The notes below the pieces were generated by a model that saw only the letters and a program-made list of their open reading frames with translations, made no database searches and was not told the origin of the DNA. This document shows positions 53,739 to 63,199 of a DNA stretch of 64,000 nucleotides, piece by piece. Each line of letters opens with the position of its first letter. Within the stretch, counting starts at the first letter, position 1. Location: assembly GCA_000720805.1 (NCBI GenBank), contig JODI01000009.1:90065-154064 (forward strand). Direction: 5' to 3'. The position numbers were made by a program, and so were the translations under genes. This stretch comes from Streptomyces violaceoruber (lineage in GTDB: Bacteria; Actinomycetota; Actinomycetes; Streptomycetales; Streptomycetaceae).

Positions 53739-56092
53739 GCGTGCGGCAGTGGTGGCGAGACCTCGCCATGGGGGTCAGGTTCGCCTTCGCCGGCGGGCGC
53801 GAGGGATGGATCCGGGCGCTGCTGACGGCCGTCGGGGTCGGGCTGGGGGTGGCGCTGCTGCTGCTGACGACCGCGCTGCCGAACGCGCTGGCGGTACGGC
53901 ACGACCGGGAGGCCGCGCGCAACGACCTCAACTACGGCGACACCGATACGAAGGTACCCAGGTCGGACCACTCGCTACTGGTCGCGCAGGTCGACACCAC
54001 CTTCCGCGACAAGGACGTCCGGGGGCGGGACCTGACGCCGGAGGGGCCGCGGGCGCCGCTGCCGCCCGGTCTGGAGAAGTTCCCGGCGAAGGGCGAGATG
54101 GTGGTCTCCCCCGCGCTGAAGAAACTTCTGGAGTCCGGCTCCGGCAGGTTGCTGCGGGAGCGGTTGCCGCAGCGGATCGTCGGCACGATCGGTGAGAGCG
54201 GGCTGGTCGGCTCGGCGGAACTCGCCTTCTACCGTGGCGGTGTGGGCCTCGCCGAGCACCTCGACAACGGCGGGGCTGCCCGGATCGAAAAATTCGGGGA
54301 GCTGAACCAGACCCCCGAGCGGTCCGACCCGGTGCTGATCCTGCTGATCCTGGTCGTCTTCGTGGTGCTGCTGATGCCGGTGGCCGTGTTCATCGCCGCG
54401 GCCGTGCGCTTCGGCGGCGAGCGGCGTGACCGACGGCTGGCGGCCCTCAGGCTGGTGGGCTCCGACAGCCGTTCGACCCGCCGGATCGCGGCCGGCGAGG
54501 CGCTCGCGGGCTCGGTGCTGGGACTGTTCTTCGGCGCCGGTTTCTTCCTGATAGGACGTCAGGCGGCCGGATCCGTCGAGGTGTTCGACATCAGCGTGTA
54601 CCCGGACTACCTCAACCCGTCCCCCGCACTCGCCCTGCTGGTCGGCCTCGCCGTCCCGGCGGCCGCCGTACTGGTGACGCTGTTCGCGCTGCGCGGAGTG
54701 GTGATCGAGCCGCTCGGCGTGGTGCGTACCGCGAAACCGGCGCGCCGCCGGCTGTGGTGGCGGCTGCTGCTGCCGTTGGGCGGACTCGGGATGCTCTTCC
54801 CCATGGTGGGCCAGGGCCGAGGCGACGGCGACTTCAACCAGTACCTGGTCGTCGGTGGTGTGATGCTGCTGCTGGTCGGGGTGACCGCGCTGCTGCCGTG
54901 GATCGTCGAGGCGGTCGTCGGGCGCCTCGGCCGGGGTGGCGTGGCCTGGCAACTGGCTGTGCGCAGGCTCCAGTTGAGCAGCGGTACGGCGGCCCGCATG
55001 GTCAACGGCATCGCGGTCGCGGTGGCCGGGGCGATCGCGCTGCAGATGCTGTTCGCCGGTGTGGAGAAGGACTACACGAAGAACACCGGCTACGACGTCA
55101 CACAGGCGGGGATGGCGATGACGGTGCCCGCCGGCACCATGCCGCTGGACCGGGCCGCCGAGAGGTTCCGGCGGACCGACGGCGTGCGCCAGGTCTCCGC
55201 CTATGCCGAGGGGTACGTCGGCGAGCGGCGCAAGAACCCGGAGTTCACCGTCCAGGTGACCGTCGGGGACTGCGCGTCACTGCGAAAGGCGTTCCGGCTG
55301 CCCTCCTGCCGGGACGGAGACGCCTTCACCGCGGACGGCGGCAGTGCCGACAGCGGCCATCGCGACACCACCACCCCGAAGCTGGCCAAGGCCGGACGCA
55401 CCCTGTACTTCGACCCGTCCTGGGACGACGTCCCGAAGGCCGCGGAGGTCCCCTGGGTGGTGCCGTCGGGGCTGAAGCGGGCGCGGTCCCTGCCGTACCC
55501 GACCGGTGAGCTCCGGGGCGGCTTCCTGATCACCCCCAAGGCGCTGTCGGCCACGGCCCTCCCGACGCTGGCCGGGCAGCTCTACCTGATGCTCGACGAG
55601 TCCGTGCCGGACGCACAGGACCTGGTGCGGAACACGGCGGCGACGATCGATCCGCTGACCGCCCCCACCGTCTGGCAGTCCGTCGAGCGGTCCGACCGGT
55701 ACACCGCCATCCGTACGGGCCTGTTCGTCGGCGCCGCGTGTGTGCTGGCCCTGATCGGGGCGAGCCTGCTGGTGTCGCAGCTGGAGCAACTGCGCGAGCG
55801 CAAGCGGCTGTTGTCGGCGCTGGTCGCCTTCGGCACCCGGCGGCGCACGCTCAGCCTGTCGGTGCTGTGGCAGACGGCGATCCCGATCGCGCTGGGACTG
55901 GTGCTGGCGTCGACGGTGGGGCTCACGCTGGGCGCGGTACTGCTGCGGATGACGGACACCACCGTGCGCGTGGACTGGCCGAGCGTGCTGTCCATGACCG
56001 GCGTGGGCGCGGCGGTCGTCCTGGTGGTGACGCTGTTCAGCCTCCCGCCCCTGCTGCGGCTGATGCGGCCGGACGGGCTGCGGACGGAGTAG
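53735..56092 (+). CDS. FtsX-like ABC permease
   Basis: A 785-residue permease of the MacB/FtsX class with about ten membrane segments: one at the N-terminus (ALLTAVGVGLGVALLLLTTALP), three before residue 330, a central cluster near 340-420 and three at the C-terminus. Two extracytoplasmic domains (about 60-190 and 450-650) lie between. It forms the exporter with the preceding ATPase. It has two FtsX cores, so a single polypeptide may supply both permease halves. Confidence 0.93.
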   Translation: MSVRQWWRDLAMGVRFAFAGGREGWIRALLTAVGVGLGVALLLLTTALPNALAVRHDREAARNDLNYGDTDTKVPRSDHSLLVAQVDTTFRDKDVRGRDLTPEGPRAPLPPGLEKFPAKGEMVVSPALKKLLESGSGRLLRERLPQRIVGTIGESGLVGSAELAFYRGGVGLAEHLDNGGAARIEKFGELNQTPERSDPVLILLILVVFVVLLMPVAVFIAAAVRFGGERRDRRLAALRLVGSDSRSTRRIAAGEALAGSVLGLFFGAGFFLIGRQAAGSVEVFDISVYPDYLNPSPALALLVGLAVPAAAVLVTLFALRGVVIEPLGVVRTAKPARRRLWWRLLLPLGGLGMLFPMVGQGRGDGDFNQYLVVGGVMLLLVGVTALLPWIVEAVVGRLGRGGVAWQLAVRRLQLSSGTAARMVNGIAVAVAGAIALQMLFAGVEKDYTKNTGYDVTQAGMAMTVPAGTMPLDRAAERFRRTDGVRQVSAYAEGYVGERRKNPEFTVQVTVGDCASLRKAFRLPSCRDGDAFTADGGSADSGHRDTTTPKLAKAGRTLYFDPSWDDVPKAAEVPWVVPSGLKRARSLPYPTGELRGGFLITPKALSATALPTLAGQLYLMLDESVPDAQDLVRNTAATIDPLTAPTVWQSVERSDRYTAIRTGLFVGAACVLALIGASLLVSQLEQLRERKRLLSALVAFGTRRRTLSLSVLWQTAIPIALGLVLASTVGLTLGAVLLRMTDTTVRVDWPSVLSMTGVGAAVVLVVTLFSLPPLLRLMRPDGLRTE

Positions 56093-56104
56093 CACGGCGG
56101 CACC

Positions 56105-56131
56105 GGGCCCCTCTCCTCGCGGGAGGGGCCC
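56105..56131 (+). terminator. intrinsic terminator of the PadR-ABC operon
   Basis: Perfect 9-bp stem GGGCCCCTC / GAGGGGCCC with a 9-nt loop, 12 nt past the permease stop. No T-run follows. Confidence 0.8.
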
Positions 56132-56196
56132 TCGCCGCAACGGGGCCGGTGTTGGCCGTGACCGTCCCAGGGGCCGCACCCCCAGGGCCCAGGGCC

Positions 56197-57537
56197 CTAG
56201 TGCTCGGGAGGGTCCTCCGGCGGCTCCACCGGCGCCGAATCCATGGCCGTGGCCCCGTGCGGTCGTGGGGAGTGTTTCAGGGCCGTCTCGTGGGAGTACG
56301 ACCGTAGGTAGCCCACCACCGTGTTGGTGACCGCCACCAGCGGGACCGCCACCACCGCGCCGCCGATCCCGGCGATCATTCCGCCGGCCGCGACGGACAG
56401 GACGACCGCCAGCGGGTGCACCCGGACCGCCCGGCCCAGGATGAACGGCTGCAGGATGTGGCCCTCGATCTGCTGGACGGCCAGGACCACCACCAACACC
56501 ATGACCGCCGTGAACACGCCCTGCGTCACCAGCGCGACCACGACCGCCAGCGCGCCGGAGACGACCGCGCCGACGAGCGGGATGAAGGCGAACAGGAAGA
56601 TGAAGACGGCGAGCGGGACGGCCATGGGGACGTCGAGGAAGAAGATGCCCAGGCCGATGAAGATCGCGTCGATCAACGCCACTATCACCGTGCCGCGGAC
56701 GTACGCGGTCAGCGTCCGCCACGCCCTCGGGCCGGCGCCCGCGACGCCCGGCCGGGCCGCCGCCGGGACCAGCTTCAGCGTCCACTCCCAGATGCGCCGG
56801 CCGTCGTAGAGAAGGAACAGCGTCGAGAAGGCCGCCAGCAGGATCCCGGTCAGCGCCTCGACGACGACCGTGACGCCCTCGAGACCCGCCGAGGTGATCT
56901 GGTCGGTGTTCGCGCCGACCGCGTTGCGCAGGTTCTCGGCGATGTCGTTGATCTGCTTGTCGGTGACGTGGAAGGGGCTGTTGAGCAGCCACTTGCGCAA
57001 CTCGTCGATGCCGTCCTGGAGCTGGTCGGAGAGGTTGTCGATGTTCTCCATGACCTGCCAGGTCACGAACCAGCCGATCAGCCCCATGACGACGAACCCG
57101 AGGATCACGGTCAGGGCGGTGGCCGGCCCGCGCGGGACACCGAGCCGCCTCAGCCGTGCCACCGTGGGCTGCAGGATCGCCGTGATCAGCAGCGCCGCCA
57201 CGAACGCCAGCACCACCAGCTGTACGGCGCTGATGACCCGCATGAGGACCCAGAGCGTGCCCGCCAGCACCAGCAGCCGCCAGCCGGCCTCGGCCGCGAC
57301 CCGCATTCCCCATGGCACGGCCTGCGCGGGATCCGGCCGGGTGGCGACGACGACGGCCGTGTGGTCCTGGTCCGGTGGGTTGTGGTCATGGATGAGCAGC
57401 AGGCCGTCGTCGGCGTACGCGGCGCCTTCGGACTCTGCGTCCTCCCGTTCCGCCCGCGCGCGACGCTCGCTCAACCGCTCACCGATGTCGGTCAGTCCGG
57501 CGCCGATCCGACCGAGCCACCCTGGCACTCGCGACAT
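56197..57537 (-). CDS. AI-2E transporter (PerM) family membrane protein
   Basis: A 446-residue permease-like protein with a charged 100-residue N-terminus and about eight membrane segments, including LLVLAGTLWVLMRVISAVQLVVLAF, VILGFVVMGLIGWFVTW and GGMIAGIGGAVVAVPLVAVT. The family-typical block ALIDAIFIGLGIFFLDVPMAVPLAVFIFLFAFIPLVGAVVSG is present. The family includes the TqsA exporter and Na/H antiporters; the substrate here is unknown. The ATG at 57537 has GAGGA 7 nt upstream. The C-terminal tail is Pro/Glu-rich. Confidence 0.9.
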   Translation of the reverse strand: MSRVPGWLGRIGAGLTDIGERLSERRARAEREDAESEGAAYADDGLLLIHDHNPPDQDHTAVVVATRPDPAQAVPWGMRVAAEAGWRLLVLAGTLWVLMRVISAVQLVVLAFVAALLITAILQPTVARLRRLGVPRGPATALTVILGFVVMGLIGWFVTWQVMENIDNLSDQLQDGIDELRKWLLNSPFHVTDKQINDIAENLRNAVGANTDQITSAGLEGVTVVVEALTGILLAAFSTLFLLYDGRRIWEWTLKLVPAAARPGVAGAGPRAWRTLTAYVRGTVIVALIDAIFIGLGIFFLDVPMAVPLAVFIFLFAFIPLVGAVVSGALAVVVALVTQGVFTAVMVLVVVLAVQQIEGHILQPFILGRAVRVHPLAVVLSVAAGGMIAGIGGAVVAVPLVAVTNTVVGYLRSYSHETALKHSPRPHGATAMDSAPVEPPEDPPEH

Positions 57538-57618
57538 GATCCGTCCTCTTCCCCCGTCTCCCCCCACCACTCCCCCCTGGCCTCCTGGAAGTCGTTCCGT
57601 CAGACGCTACATGGCAAC

Positions 57619-57647
57619 AGCCCCTCCCCCTAGGACGGGGAGGGGCT
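57619..57647 (-). terminator. intrinsic terminator of the transglycosylase-like gene
   Basis: Perfect 11-bp stem AGCCCCTCCCC / GGGGAGGGGCT with a 7-nt loop, 27 nt past the stop of the leftward secreted-protein gene and upstream of the AI-2E-family start. Confidence 0.85.
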
Positions 57648-57673
57648 GTGCGGGGTTGAGTGCGGCGGCCGGC

Positions 57674-58378
57674 TCAGTAGTTGCCGTTGACCTGCCAGTA
57701 CGACCAGGCGTCGCACGGGCTGCCGTAGCGCTCGTTCATGTACTTGAGGCCCCACTTGATCTGGGTGGCCGGGTTGGTCTGCCAGTCGGCGCCGACGGAG
57801 GACATCTTGCCTCCGGGCAGTGCCTGGACGAGACCGTATGCGCCGGAGGAGGGGTTGACGGCCCGGTAGTTCCAGGAGGACTCGTGGTCCACGATGTTGC
57901 TGAAGCACCCGAACTGGGCGCTGCCCACGATCGAGCGCGCCATGTCCTGGACCTCCGCGATGGTGTACGAGCTCTTCGCGGGGAAGGAGGCGGACGAGGA
58001 CGAGGAGCTCGCCGCCTTGGCGGCCTTGGCCTTGGCCTCGGCGAGTTCCTTGGCGGCCTGCTCCGCCTTCTCGGCGGCGTCCTTCTTCTGCTGCGCGGTC
58101 TTCGCGGCTTCCTTGCGGGCCGCTTCCTCCGCGACCTTCCTGGCGCTCGCGTCCGCGGCGATGGCCTGGGTGTCGGCCTGCTGCGTGAGGAACGACGCGG
58201 TCTGCACCTGCGCCTGCTGCCCTGCGGGGATGTCCGCCAGGAGCGTCGAGTCGGCTGCCGTCGCCTCCGCGTCGTGGGGCTGCGCGGTGCTGCCCGAGGC
58301 AACTCCGACGACGCTACCGACAGCGGTGACCGCCGTGGCCGAGGCCACTGCGAATCCCCGGACCGAGATCGGGCTCAC
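57674..58378 (-). CDS. secreted lytic transglycosylase-like protein (SLT fold)
   Basis: A 234-residue exported protein. The GTG at 58378 has GGAAGGA about 6 nt upstream and gives a typical signal peptide (SVRGFAVASATAVTAVGSVVGVASG). A long Ala/Lys/Glu coiled-coil region (about 75-125) and a Ser-rich hinge precede a C-terminal SLT-like domain with the catalytic Glu in IVDHESSWNYRAVNPSSGAYGLVQALPGGKM and a Cys pair in FGCF and SPCD. Such proteins cleave peptidoglycan glycan strands during growth or spore germination. An ATG at 58396 is a weaker alternative start. Confidence 0.9.
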   Translation of the reverse strand: MSPISVRGFAVASATAVTAVGSVVGVASGSTAQPHDAEATAADSTLLADIPAGQQAQVQTASFLTQQADTQAIAADASARKVAEEAARKEAAKTAQQKKDAAEKAEQAAKELAEAKAKAAKAASSSSSSASFPAKSSYTIAEVQDMARSIVGSAQFGCFSNIVDHESSWNYRAVNPSSGAYGLVQALPGGKMSSVGADWQTNPATQIKWGLKYMNERYGSPCDAWSYWQVNGNY

Positions 58379-58717
58379 ACGGTTTCCTTCCAGCATCGCC
58401 CGCTTCGGTGACCCTGGCGGACGCAATCGTGCCCCTGGCACTGGCCTCCCAACTACGGGGTCACGGGAGGCGCGGGCCCGGTGGGCAACTCCCTTGCGGG
58501 GAGAGCCGTGTGAAGACTCGGGCGGCATACGACAACGCTATGGAGTTGGGTGGTGTTTCCGTGGTGCCGTACCGCTGGGGGTACAGATGTGTCGTATGCG
58601 GGGCCTGACAGGAGTGAGACTCTGCCGTAACCCGACGCCGCAAGGCAATTCTCAGTTGCGTGTGAAAGCTCACATCCCGTTTGGCCCTGGGGATTCTGAG
58701 AAAGCTCCACGCGCGAA
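58379..58717. other. long 5' region of the transglycosylase-like gene
   Basis: About 340 nt without a supported gene, the untranslated leader and promoter of the leftward transglycosylase-like gene. Cell-wall hydrolase genes of Streptomyces often have a c-di-AMP (ydaO-type) riboswitch here; I looked for its conserved GGGGGAACCC-type block and did not find it by eye. Confidence 0.4.
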
Positions 58718-58759
58718 GGCGCCGCCCGGCTAGGCTCATTGCCTTTTCCGGACGGCGCC
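58718..58759 (-). terminator. intrinsic terminator of phoH
   Basis: 12-bp stem GGCGCCGCCCGG / CCGGACGGCGCC (one mispair) with an 18-nt loop, 38 nt past the phoH stop on the minus strand. Confidence 0.8.
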
Positions 58760-58796
58760 AACCACCGCGTAACCGACCCCTATGGGACCGCTTCTC

Positions 58797-60122
58797 TCAG
58801 ACGTGCCCGTCTTCGAGCATTTCGGTCACAAGGGCCGCGATCTGGGACCTCTCGGACCTGGTCAGCGTGACGTGTGCGAAGAGCGGATGGCCCTTCAGTT
58901 TCTCGACCACGGCGACCACTCCGTCGTACCGGCCGACCCGCAGATTGTCCCGCTGGGCCACGTCATGGGTGAGAACCACCCTTGAATTCGCGCCGATCCG
59001 GGACAGAACGGTCAGCAGGACGTTCCGCTCCAGTGACTGCGCCTCATCCACGATCACGAACGCGTCGTGCAGGGAGCGCCCGCGGATGTGGGTGAGGGGC
59101 AGGACTTCGAGCATGCCCCGTGCGGTGACCTCCTCGATGACCTCGCGGCTGGTGACCGCGGACAGCGTGTCGAAGACCGCCTGCGCCCAGGGGCTCATCT
59201 TCTCGGACTCGGATCCCGGCAGATAGCCGAGTTCCTGCCCGCCCACCGCGTACAGCGGCCGGAAGACCATCACCTTCTTGTGCTGACGGCGCTCCAGGAC
59301 CGCCTCCAGCCCCGCGCACAGTGCCAGCGCCGACTTGCCGGTGCCGGCCCGGCCGCCCATCGACACGATCCCGATGTCCGGGTCGAGGAGCAGATCCAGC
59401 GCGATGCGCTGCTCCGCGCTGCGGCCCTTGATGCCGAACACCTCACGATCCCCGCGCACCACCCGGACGTTGCCCTCGGGCGTGACCCGGCCGAGGGCCT
59501 TGCCGCGCTCCGACTGGATCATCAGCCCGGTGTGCACCGGCATCTCGGCGGCCTCGGGCACATGGACGTGCCCCTCCTCGAAGAGGATGTCCACCTGTTC
59601 GCCGGGCAGGGTCAGTTCGGACATTCCGGTCCAGCCGGAGGAGTCCGTGATGGCGAGTTCGGCGCGGTACTCCTCGGCGAGGAGCCCGACCGAGGACGCC
59701 TTGATCCTGAGCGGGAGGTCCTTCGACACGACGGTGACGTCGAACCCCTCGGCCTGCAGGTTGCGGGCGACCGCGAGGATGCGGGAGTCGTTGTCCCCCA
59801 GGCGGTAGCCGCTGGGCAGCACGCTGGGGTCCGAGTGGTTGAGCTCGACACGGACGGTCCCGCCGAGTTCCCCGATCGGGATGGGGGCGTCGAGGCGACC
59901 GTGCCGGACCCGGAACTCGTCCAGCAGGCGCAGGGCCTGCCGGGCGAAGTAGCCCAGTTCGGGGTGATGCCGCTTGGCCTCCAGTTCCGTGACCACGACG
60001 ATCGGCAGCACTACTTCATGCTCGTCGAAGCGGTTCAGGGCGTGCGGGTCGGCCAGCAGGACGCTGGTGTCGAGAACATAAGTGCGCCGGTCGGGCTTAT
60101 GGCGCTTTGTGCTGGTCACCAC
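58797..60122 (-). CDS. PhoH family protein with N-terminal PIN domain (PhoH2 type)
   Basis: A 441-residue PIN-PhoH fusion. The PIN nuclease domain is [27 protein letters not shown] with acidic residues in ELEAKRHH and [11 protein letters not shown]; the PhoH P-loop ATPase has [18 protein letters not shown] and [12 protein letters not shown] (Walker B). Such PhoH2 proteins are sequence-specific RNA helicase/ribonucleases. The tandem GTG codons at 60122 and 60119 cannot be separated by sequence; the family N-terminus [17 protein letters not shown] favours them over upstream starts. Confidence 0.93.
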   Translation of the reverse strand: MVTSTKRHKPDRRTYVLDTSVLLADPHALNRFDEHEVVLPIVVVTELEAKRHHPELGYFARQALRLLDEFRVRHGRLDAPIPIGELGGTVRVELNHSDPSVLPSGYRLGDNDSRILAVARNLQAEGFDVTVVSKDLPLRIKASSVGLLAEEYRAELAITDSSGWTGMSELTLPGEQVDILFEEGHVHVPEAAEMPVHTGLMIQSERGKALGRVTPEGNVRVVRGDREVFGIKGRSAEQRIALDLLLDPDIGIVSMGGRAGTGKSALALCAGLEAVLERRQHKKVMVFRPLYAVGGQELGYLPGSESEKMSPWAQAVFDTLSAVTSREVIEEVTARGMLEVLPLTHIRGRSLHDAFVIVDEAQSLERNVLLTVLSRIGANSRVVLTHDVAQRDNLRVGRYDGVVAVVEKLKGHPLFAHVTLTRSERSQIAALVTEMLEDGHV

Positions 60123-60490
60123 GGAAGGACGTACCCCCTCGGATGAGGTCGGGGAGCGACGGAGTGGAGCTGGACCGGTCGTCGGCCGCGATGCACGGGC
60201 CGGGGACCGGCCCTCCACTGCTTCGTCCGCGCTGAGACCGCACGGTCGGGCTGGTGCAAAGGGCCTCCCGGGCGGACGGCCCCGTGCCGCCCGCTGAGAT
60301 CCGACACCCGTGGTTCGGGCGTCGGCCTGCTTGGCTTATGCCCTCGAACATGCGGTGCCATGCAGACACCTATGGCGGCGCGCTGGTGAACTCCTTGTTA
60401 CTTCCGTCCCCAAAGGGGGTACCGGGAAGGATTTTCCGGTGGCTGTCCGGTGGTTGCCCCGGTGCCGCGACAGGCGTGTGTTCAGCCTGT
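60123..60490. other. intergenic region between phoH and the cis-prenyltransferase gene
   Basis: About 370 nt on the leftward strand between uppS stop and phoH start. It probably holds the phoH promoter and leader. AACAAGGAG near 60394 resembles a ribosome-binding site but no convincing ORF follows. No terminator hairpin or riboswitch was recognised. Confidence 0.4.
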
Positions 60491-61264
60491 TCAGCCGCCG
60501 TAGCGCCGGTGCCGGGCCGCGTAGTCACGCAGGGCCCGGAGGAAGTCGACCTTGCGGAAGGCCGGCCAGAAAACCTCACAGAAGTAGTACTCCGAATGAG
60601 CCGTCTGCCACAGCATGAACCCGGACAGACGCTGCTCGCCGCTCGTACGGATGACCAGGTCCGGGTCGGGCTGGTCGCCGGTGTACAGGTGACGGCCGAT
60701 CGTCTCGATGTCGACGGACTCGGCGAGCGCCTCCATCGAGGTGCCCTTGTCGGCGGCGTCCATGATCATCGAACGGACCGCGTCGGCGATCTCCTGGCGG
60801 CCGCCGTAGCCGATTGCGACGTTGACCAGTATCCCGTCGGTCTCGGCGGTGGTCTCCTCGGCCTCTTTGATGGCCCGCTGCATGCCCTGCGGCAGGAGGT
60901 CCAGCGCGCCGACGTGATGCACGCGCCAGCGGCCGTCGGCGGCCAGGGAACGGACGACGTCCTCGATGATGCCGAAGAGCGGGACGAGCTCCTCCTGCGG
61001 CCGGTCGAAGTTGTCCGTGGAGAACAGCCAGAGAGTGACGACCTCGACGTCCGCCTCGGTGCACCAGCCGAGGAATTCCTCGATCTTGTCGGCACCGGCG
61101 CGGTGACCCTGGGCGGTGGTGGAACCGGCGGCCTTGGCCCAGCGCCGGTTGCCGTCCATGACGACGCCGATGTGCTTGGGCACCTGGGCGTGGTCCAGGT
61201 GACCTTCCACCCGGCGCGCGTACAGCCTGACGAGCAGGCCGCGCAGTGTGTCGCGCAGGTTCAC
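60491..61264 (-). CDS. uppS: isoprenyl transferase (undecaprenyl/decaprenyl diphosphate synthase type)
   Basis: A 257-residue cis-prenyltransferase making the lipid carrier for cell wall synthesis. It has HIGVVMDGNRRWAKAAG (catalytic Asp and RRW), the GHRAGADKI, TLWLFSTDNFDRP, VNVAIGYGGRQEIADAVR and DLVIRTSGEQRLSGFMLWQTAHSEYYFCEVFWPAF motifs. The GTG at 61264 has GGAGGGG upstream. The open frame extends far upstream but that part is noise. Whether it makes C55 or a shorter product cannot be told from sequence. Confidence 0.95.
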   Translation of the reverse strand: MNLRDTLRGLLVRLYARRVEGHLDHAQVPKHIGVVMDGNRRWAKAAGSTTAQGHRAGADKIEEFLGWCTEADVEVVTLWLFSTDNFDRPQEELVPLFGIIEDVVRSLAADGRWRVHHVGALDLLPQGMQRAIKEAEETTAETDGILVNVAIGYGGRQEIADAVRSMIMDAADKGTSMEALAESVDIETIGRHLYTGDQPDPDLVIRTSGEQRLSGFMLWQTAHSEYYFCEVFWPAFRKVDFLRALRDYAARHRRYGG

Positions 61265-61474
61265 TTGATTGTCAGCCCCTCCGTGCGGATGCGGTCCCCG
61301 CGTGGCGAAGGTTACCGCGCTGTCCAGCTTGGCGGTGCGGGTGGGTTGTCGGCGCCTCCTGGCCGCCGACCAGGCCCCGACTTGGGGAGTGCGCCTCTTC
61401 GTTGGCGGCCGTCGGCCCGGTTGTGGCTGGTCACGCCCGGGCGGCGGAGCCGCTACGAGTACCCCCCGTGGCAC

Positions 61475-61515
61475 AAAAAAACGGGCCGGTCCGTGGGGGG
61501 GAGACGGACCGGCCC
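61475..61515 (-). terminator. canonical leftward intrinsic terminator without an obvious gene
   Basis: Perfect 12-bp stem GGGCCGGTCCGT (61483-61494) / ACGGACCGGCCC (61504-61515) with a 9-nt loop; on the minus strand the stem is followed by G/C and seven T. It sits 219 nt upstream of the uppS start. Confidence 0.9.
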
Positions 61516-61996
61516 GAGGGGGGGTTTCCACCATAACCCTTCGTAAGTGATGCTGCGCGCATCGGCGTGCCACAACTACTCTCCGGAGTCGGACGGCGAC
61601 GCCGAGATGGTGGACCGGAGGCCCTTTCGTGGCTGGTGTGTGGCCGAATCGTGGCGGAGACCGGGGGATCCCGGGGAGGACCCCGGGGAATATCCGAAGG
61701 GAAGGGTTCCCTCCAGTGGGTGACGGACACGGGATCGCCGGCTTGACGCCGAGCGAGGAACGCGGCACCGCGCAGCCCCCTCCGCTGCACGGCACCGACC
61801 CGCGCAGCTTTGCTCACGCGAATTACCTTGGTCCGAACTTACGTGACGCACGGAGAGGATGCGAGTCACCTGCGATAACGATGTGGAAACCCGGTGAAGC
61901 CATGGAAATGCGGGCAGAACACGGGGAGTGACCTCTCTCTGGCGTCCTGTCCAGGTGACAGCGGCGAAGAGGACAGGATCTGACCTCGTCCGCTTC

Positions 61997-62002
61997 TAGC
62001 GT
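61997..62002 (+). promoter_or_regulatory. -10 hexamer for leaderless winged-helix gene
   Basis: TAGCGT lies exactly 6 nt before the ATG at 62009 and there is no Shine-Dalgarno, the arrangement of leaderless Streptomyces mRNAs. Confidence 0.55.
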
Positions 62003-62008
62003 CGGCCC

Positions 62009-63160
62009 ATGACCGTGAGAATCACATGGGAGCAGGCAAGCGCGCGGCGGCTGGAACGGCAGTTCCTGGCCAATCCCGCCCAGAGCGGTACGGCCGTCGC
62101 CGAGGTGGTGGGTGCGATGCTCGCCGCCCATGCGCAGGTGCTGTCGGCCGCGGAGGTGTCGGTGGGGGTACGGGCGGCCGGGACGACCCGGGTGGACGTA
62201 CGGGCCGCACTCTGGGAGAACCGCTCGCTGGTGAAGACGCACGGTCCGCGCGGGACCGTGCACCTGCTGGCCTCGCGTGAACTGCCGCTGTGGTGCGCCG
62301 CGCTGACGGCCGTTCCCTCCGGCGCGAGTCCCTTCGCGGCCGGGGTGCGGGTCACCGAGGAGCAGGCCGGGCAGATCGTGGCGGCGATCGGGGACGCCCT
62401 CGACGGGGTGTGCCTGACCATCGACGAGCTGAGCGAGGAGGTCGTCGCCCGCACCGGCCCGTGGGCGGGCGATCGGGTGATGCCGGCCTTCCAGGACCTG
62501 TGGCCGCGCTGGCGTCAGGTGCTGCACCGGGCGGGCCAGTCTGGCGCCCTCTGCTTCGGCCCGAACCGGGGCCGCAAGGTGACCTGCACCCGCCCACCGC
62601 ACTTCGTCCCGCTCCCGCCGCAGGAGGCGGTGCGCGCACTCGTACGCCGGTATCTGCACGCCTACGGGCCGTCGACCCCGGCGTACTTCGCCAAGTGGCT
62701 GGCGGCGCCGACCGGTTGGGCGAGCCGGCTGTTCGGCGAGCTGAGCGGGACCGGGGACATCGAGGAGGTCGTCTTCGAGGGTGCCCCGGCGTGGGTGGCG
62801 GCCGGCGACACCGTCTTTCCCCAGGAGCGGGTCCGCGGGGTGCGGTTGCTGCCGTATTTCGACGCGTACGGGATCGCCGTACAGCCGCGTGAGCTGCTCT
62901 TCCCGGGTGACGCGTACCGGCGGGCGCTGGCGGGCGGGCAGGCCGGGAACTATCCGGTGCTGCTGGTCGATGGGGTGGTGGCCGGAGTCTGGCACCAGCG
63001 GCGCCAGGGGCGGCGTACGACCGTCACGGTGGAGCCCCTGGGGCGTCTGACGGCACGCCAGGAGCGGGAGCTGGGCGAACAGGCGCAGCGGGTGGGCAAC
63101 GTACTGGAGGCACGGGCCGAACTAGTGATCGGGACGGTCGCGGCGGGACCACACGCGTAG
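62009..63160 (+). CDS. winged-helix DNA-binding domain protein (AlkZ-like family)
   Basis: A 383-residue protein of the winged helix DNA-binding (HTH_42) family related to AlkZ/YcaQ DNA glycosylases. Blocks recognised are ITWEQASARRLERQFLANP, VVGAMLAAHAQVLSAAEVSVGVRAAG, LVKTHGPRGTVHLLASRELPLW, YGPSTPAYFAKWLA and LLPYFDAYGIAVQPRELLFP. AlkZ proteins unhook DNA crosslinks and protect azinomycin producers, but the catalytic residues of that group are not confirmed here, so a DNA-repair role is only possible. The ATG at 62009 is likely leaderless. Confidence 0.8.
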   Translation: MTVRITWEQASARRLERQFLANPAQSGTAVAEVVGAMLAAHAQVLSAAEVSVGVRAAGTTRVDVRAALWENRSLVKTHGPRGTVHLLASRELPLWCAALTAVPSGASPFAAGVRVTEEQAGQIVAAIGDALDGVCLTIDELSEEVVARTGPWAGDRVMPAFQDLWPRWRQVLHRAGQSGALCFGPNRGRKVTCTRPPHFVPLPPQEAVRALVRRYLHAYGPSTPAYFAKWLAAPTGWASRLFGELSGTGDIEEVVFEGAPAWVAAGDTVFPQERVRGVRLLPYFDAYGIAVQPRELLFPGDAYRRALAGGQAGNYPVLLVDGVVAGVWHQRRQGRRTTVTVEPLGRLTARQERELGEQAQRVGNVLEARAELVIGTVAAGPHA

Positions 63161-63199
63161 GTCCAGCGGCTCGGTGCAGGCCGGGCTCAGCGGTTTGGT

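Larger units (their letters stand above)
61265..62008. other. large intergenic region with an orphan leftward terminator
   Basis: About 740 nt between divergent genes. It contains a strong leftward terminator (61475-61515) that belongs to no visible gene, implying a leftward transcript of unknown nature arising between about 61520 and 61990. A GTG-initiated leftward frame (61869-61576, 97 codons) is open but has poor coding character. The rightmost part holds the promoter of the winged-helix gene. Confidence 0.5.

Noticed and set aside
58379..58790. c-di-AMP (ydaO-type) riboswitch upstream of the transglycosylase-like gene
   Set aside because: Conserved GGGGGAACCC-type blocks were not found by eye; a covariance-model search would be decisive.
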